Under the pieces are notes generated by a model, which was given only the letters and a program-made list of their open reading frames with translations, had not been told where the DNA came from and did no database searches. The position numbers were made by a program, and so were the translations under genes. DNA of 64,000 nucleotides from Bog-473 sp963725895 (lineage in GTDB: Bacteria; Actinomycetota; Acidimicrobiia; Acidimicrobiales; RAAP-2): the NCBI GenBank assembly GCA_963725895.1, contig CAVSAJ010000003.1:930001-994000 (forward strand). Reading direction: 5' to 3'. Shown here in pieces: positions 62,352 to 64,000 of this stretch. How positions within the stretch are numbered: the first letter of the stretch is position 1; each line of letters starts with the position of its first letter.

Positions 62352-64000
62352 ATGTCATCGAGCGAGCTTTTCTCCGATGGGGCAGGCGCGTCAGGATCAG
62401 GCGAGCACCAAGAGGCGCACCACGAGGCGACACCGGGCCGGCGCGGCCCGAGGCGTTCCTCCGGCCTCGGGGGTGAAGCTGGACGCACGCTCGGCTTGAG
62501 AGGCATGGGGAGGCTCTTCTTCGGGCTCGTCCTCATGCTCGGCACACTCGCCGGCCTCGCGGCCGAAACGGTGATCAACGCCGCCCCGGCCTCCGCCGCT
62601 TCGGCGGTCTCCTGCATCGACCCCGCCTCGGGTGGGACATCGACGACGTTCCACGCCGGGCCCACGTCCTTTTACACCGTCGAGTGTGAGGAGGAGACGG
62701 GCACCAGCGGCACGTCCGCCTATCCGACCATCTCGGTCAACACCAGCAGCGTGCCCGCTGACGGCAATCCGACCCTGGCGACAGGATCGGGGTGCACGAC
62801 CGCAACATCGGGTTCGGGCGCCTCTGAGGAATACATTGAGGAATGCAAGTATTCGGACACTCCTACCGCGGCCGATGAGTCGGGTACGGCGTATACGGCG
62901 AACTTCACCGCCACACCAGGCGCCTTCAGCGGGAGCACCCTCACGCCGATTACGTCGGGCACGTTGAGCATCACGATCAACGCGCCCACCGTGACCTGTA
63001 TCGACCCCGCCTCGGGCGGAACGGCCACCACGTTCTTCGAGGGCAGCACAAACAGCTACACGGTCGAATGCGAGGAAGCGAGCGGACTGTCCTCGCAAAC
63101 CGCGTACCCACAGTCGATCGCCATCAACACCGGCTCGCTCCCCGCCGACGGCAACCCCACCATGGCCAACTCGACCTCGAGCAGCCCGGCGTGCACGACC
63201 ACCACATCAGGTTCTGGTACCACCGAGGACTACATCCTCGAGTGCGCGCTCAGCGACACCCCGACGTCGTCCGACGGAGGCAGCTACCCGCTGACCTTCA
63301 CGGCCACGGGTGCCGGCGGGGTGGGATCCGCTACGTCGGGGACGCTGACCGTGACAATCGCTCCGAAGGCCACGACATGCTCCACCCCGGCGAGCGGAGG
63401 GACATCCGTCTCGTGGGTCGACGGCACGGCGGAATCCGAAACTCTCATCTGCTACAGCCAGGGATACTCGAGCACGAACTCCAGCAACTACCCGAGCTCG
63501 ATCACCCTCAACTCCGGGTCTATTCCGAGTGATGCGAGCGAGGCCACTTCACTGTCGAGCACGCCGGCCTGCACGACTGCGACGTCGGGGTCCGGCACCT
63601 CAACGGAGTACGAGCTCGAATGCAAGATCACCGACACTCCGGTCACCGCTGACAACGGCACGTATCACGCAACGTTCCTCGCCACCGGCGGAACCGGGGC
63701 GGGCACCGCGGTGTCTGGAACCCTGACCATCACCGTCAGCCAGCCGGCGCCGAGCTGGGCTACCAGCGGCTCGAACGACGGGACCTACTTCTCTGCAATC
63801 AAGGGCGTGCCTTTCTGCGACGACATCGAGGTCAGCGCCGGTCAAGTCGGTCCGAGCGGCACCAACCCCGGAACGACCGCTTCGCTTCCACTGACCAGTC
63901 TCACCGCCGGCGCCACGCCATCGGGTGTTTCCAACTACTCGATCCAGGACGTCAACCTGACCACAGGTAGCGCACAGCTCTGCGGCACCAACAACAACAA
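62352..64000 (+). CDS. Secreted Ig-like repeat protein with conserved cysteines, 3' part cut by window
   Basis: The frame is open from the ATG at 62352 to the window end. An in-frame ATG at 62505 would begin a simple signal peptide (RLFFGLVLMLGTLAGLAA ending in ASA), so the true start is unsettled; the earlier one would give a long charged leader. The mature part is made of three repeats of about 125 residues starting near 62610, 62990 and 63370. Each holds four cysteines at like positions (CIDPASGGT, TVEC, CTTATSGSG, EECKYSDTP) and ends in GTLTITI-like strands. Each unit looks like an Ig-like or invasin-type fold held by two disulphides. Adhesion or surface-layer roles are inferred. Confidence 0.8.
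   Translation, partial: MSSSELFSDGAGASGSGEHQEAHHEATPGRRGPRRSSGLGGEAGRTLGLRGMGRLFFGLVLMLGTLAGLAAETVINAAPASAASAVSCIDPASGGTSTTFHAGPTSFYTVECEEETGTSGTSAYPTISVNTSSVPADGNPTLATGSGCTTATSGSGASEEYIEECKYSDTPTAADESGTAYTANFTATPGAFSGSTLTPITSGTLSITINAPTVTCIDPASGGTATTFFEGSTNSYTVECEEASGLSSQTAYPQSIAINTGSLPADGNPTMANSTSSSPACTTTTSGSGTTEDYILECALSDTPTSSDGGSYPLTFTATGAGGVGSATSGTLTVTIAPKATTCSTPASGGTSVSWVDGTAESETLICYSQGYSSTNSSNYPSSITLNSGSIPSDASEATSLSSTPACTTATSGSGTSTEYELECKITDTPVTADNGTYHATFLATGGTGAGTAVSGTLTITVSQPAPSWATSGSNDGTYFSAIKGVPFCDDIEVSAGQVGPSGTNPGTTASLPLTSLTAGATPSGVSNYSIQDVNLTTGSAQLCGTNNN

Noticed and set aside
62236..62499. Plus-strand open frame overlapping the leader of the surface-repeat gene
   Set aside because: Arg/Thr-rich and ends at 62499; the frame starting at 62352 or 62505 continues into a signal peptide and long repeats.

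Overview
The window is high-GC DNA with dense, mostly leaderless-looking gene packing and many GTG starts. Kgd (a fused E1/E2 2-oxoglutarate enzyme), WYL regulators of the PafB/PafC type, a CofC-like F420 biosynthesis enzyme, a deazaflavin-dependent reductase and a LysM/BTAD membrane regulator together indicate an actinobacterium. The class Acidimicrobiia is my best guess, but no marker here proves it. Many genes that are clearly single proteins are split between reading frames (about two dozen breaks in 64 kb), so indel errors in the assembly are likely. I give such genes as one feature spanning both frames and state where the frame changes.

Layout. 1-3.5 kb: rRNA dimethyltransferase (cut by the window edge), a CtaG-like protein, PafB/PafC-type regulators and a Ddn-like reductase. 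3.5-6.8 kb: a small conjugation module, a MobF relaxase without a helicase half and a VirD4-type coupling protein that meet tail to tail, followed by a gene-free stretch. 6.8-15.9 kb: histone-H1-like protein, cofC, gpsA, adenylate cyclase, GH38 alpha-mannosidase, AMP-forming ligase, GYD protein, RNase HII. 15.7-21.7 kb: a complete peptide-type ABC importer on the minus strand. 21.9-30.3 kb: DMT transporter, hydrolase, kgd, a NYN-S1 protein with lysine/alanine-rich linkers, a FabZ-like dehydratase and exonuclease III.

30.7-38.5 kb: a small protein behind an iterated upstream motif, a two-gene 2-hydroxyacid module (FAD oxidase plus TPP enzyme), a short UvrD-like helicase, ddl and murF. 38.4-42.6 kb: a minus-strand cluster of a sigma-like factor, a threonine-rich membrane protein and a LysM-BTAD membrane regulator. 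This cluster looks like a cell-wall-to-transcription signalling unit and is the best candidate for an uncharacterised system. 42.7-53.3 kb: metabolic and envelope genes (APH-type kinase, ALDH, MFS, CHAP amidase, OafA-type acyltransferase with SGNH domain, lipoprotein, inositol-phosphatase-like protein, SCO6745-like protein).

53.36-about 57.1 kb: a mobile element at tRNA-Val(UAC). A serine recombinase ends inside the tRNA (its stop codon is the complement of the anticodon loop), and upstream of it lie direct repeats and a replication-relaxation protein. 57.4-64 kb: poorly known cell-surface genes, namely a repeat lipoprotein, small secreted and membrane proteins, a large polytopic membrane protein and a cysteine-bearing Ig-like repeat protein that runs off the window end. 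No rRNA operon or CRISPR array was seen, and tRNA-Val is the only tRNA I found.
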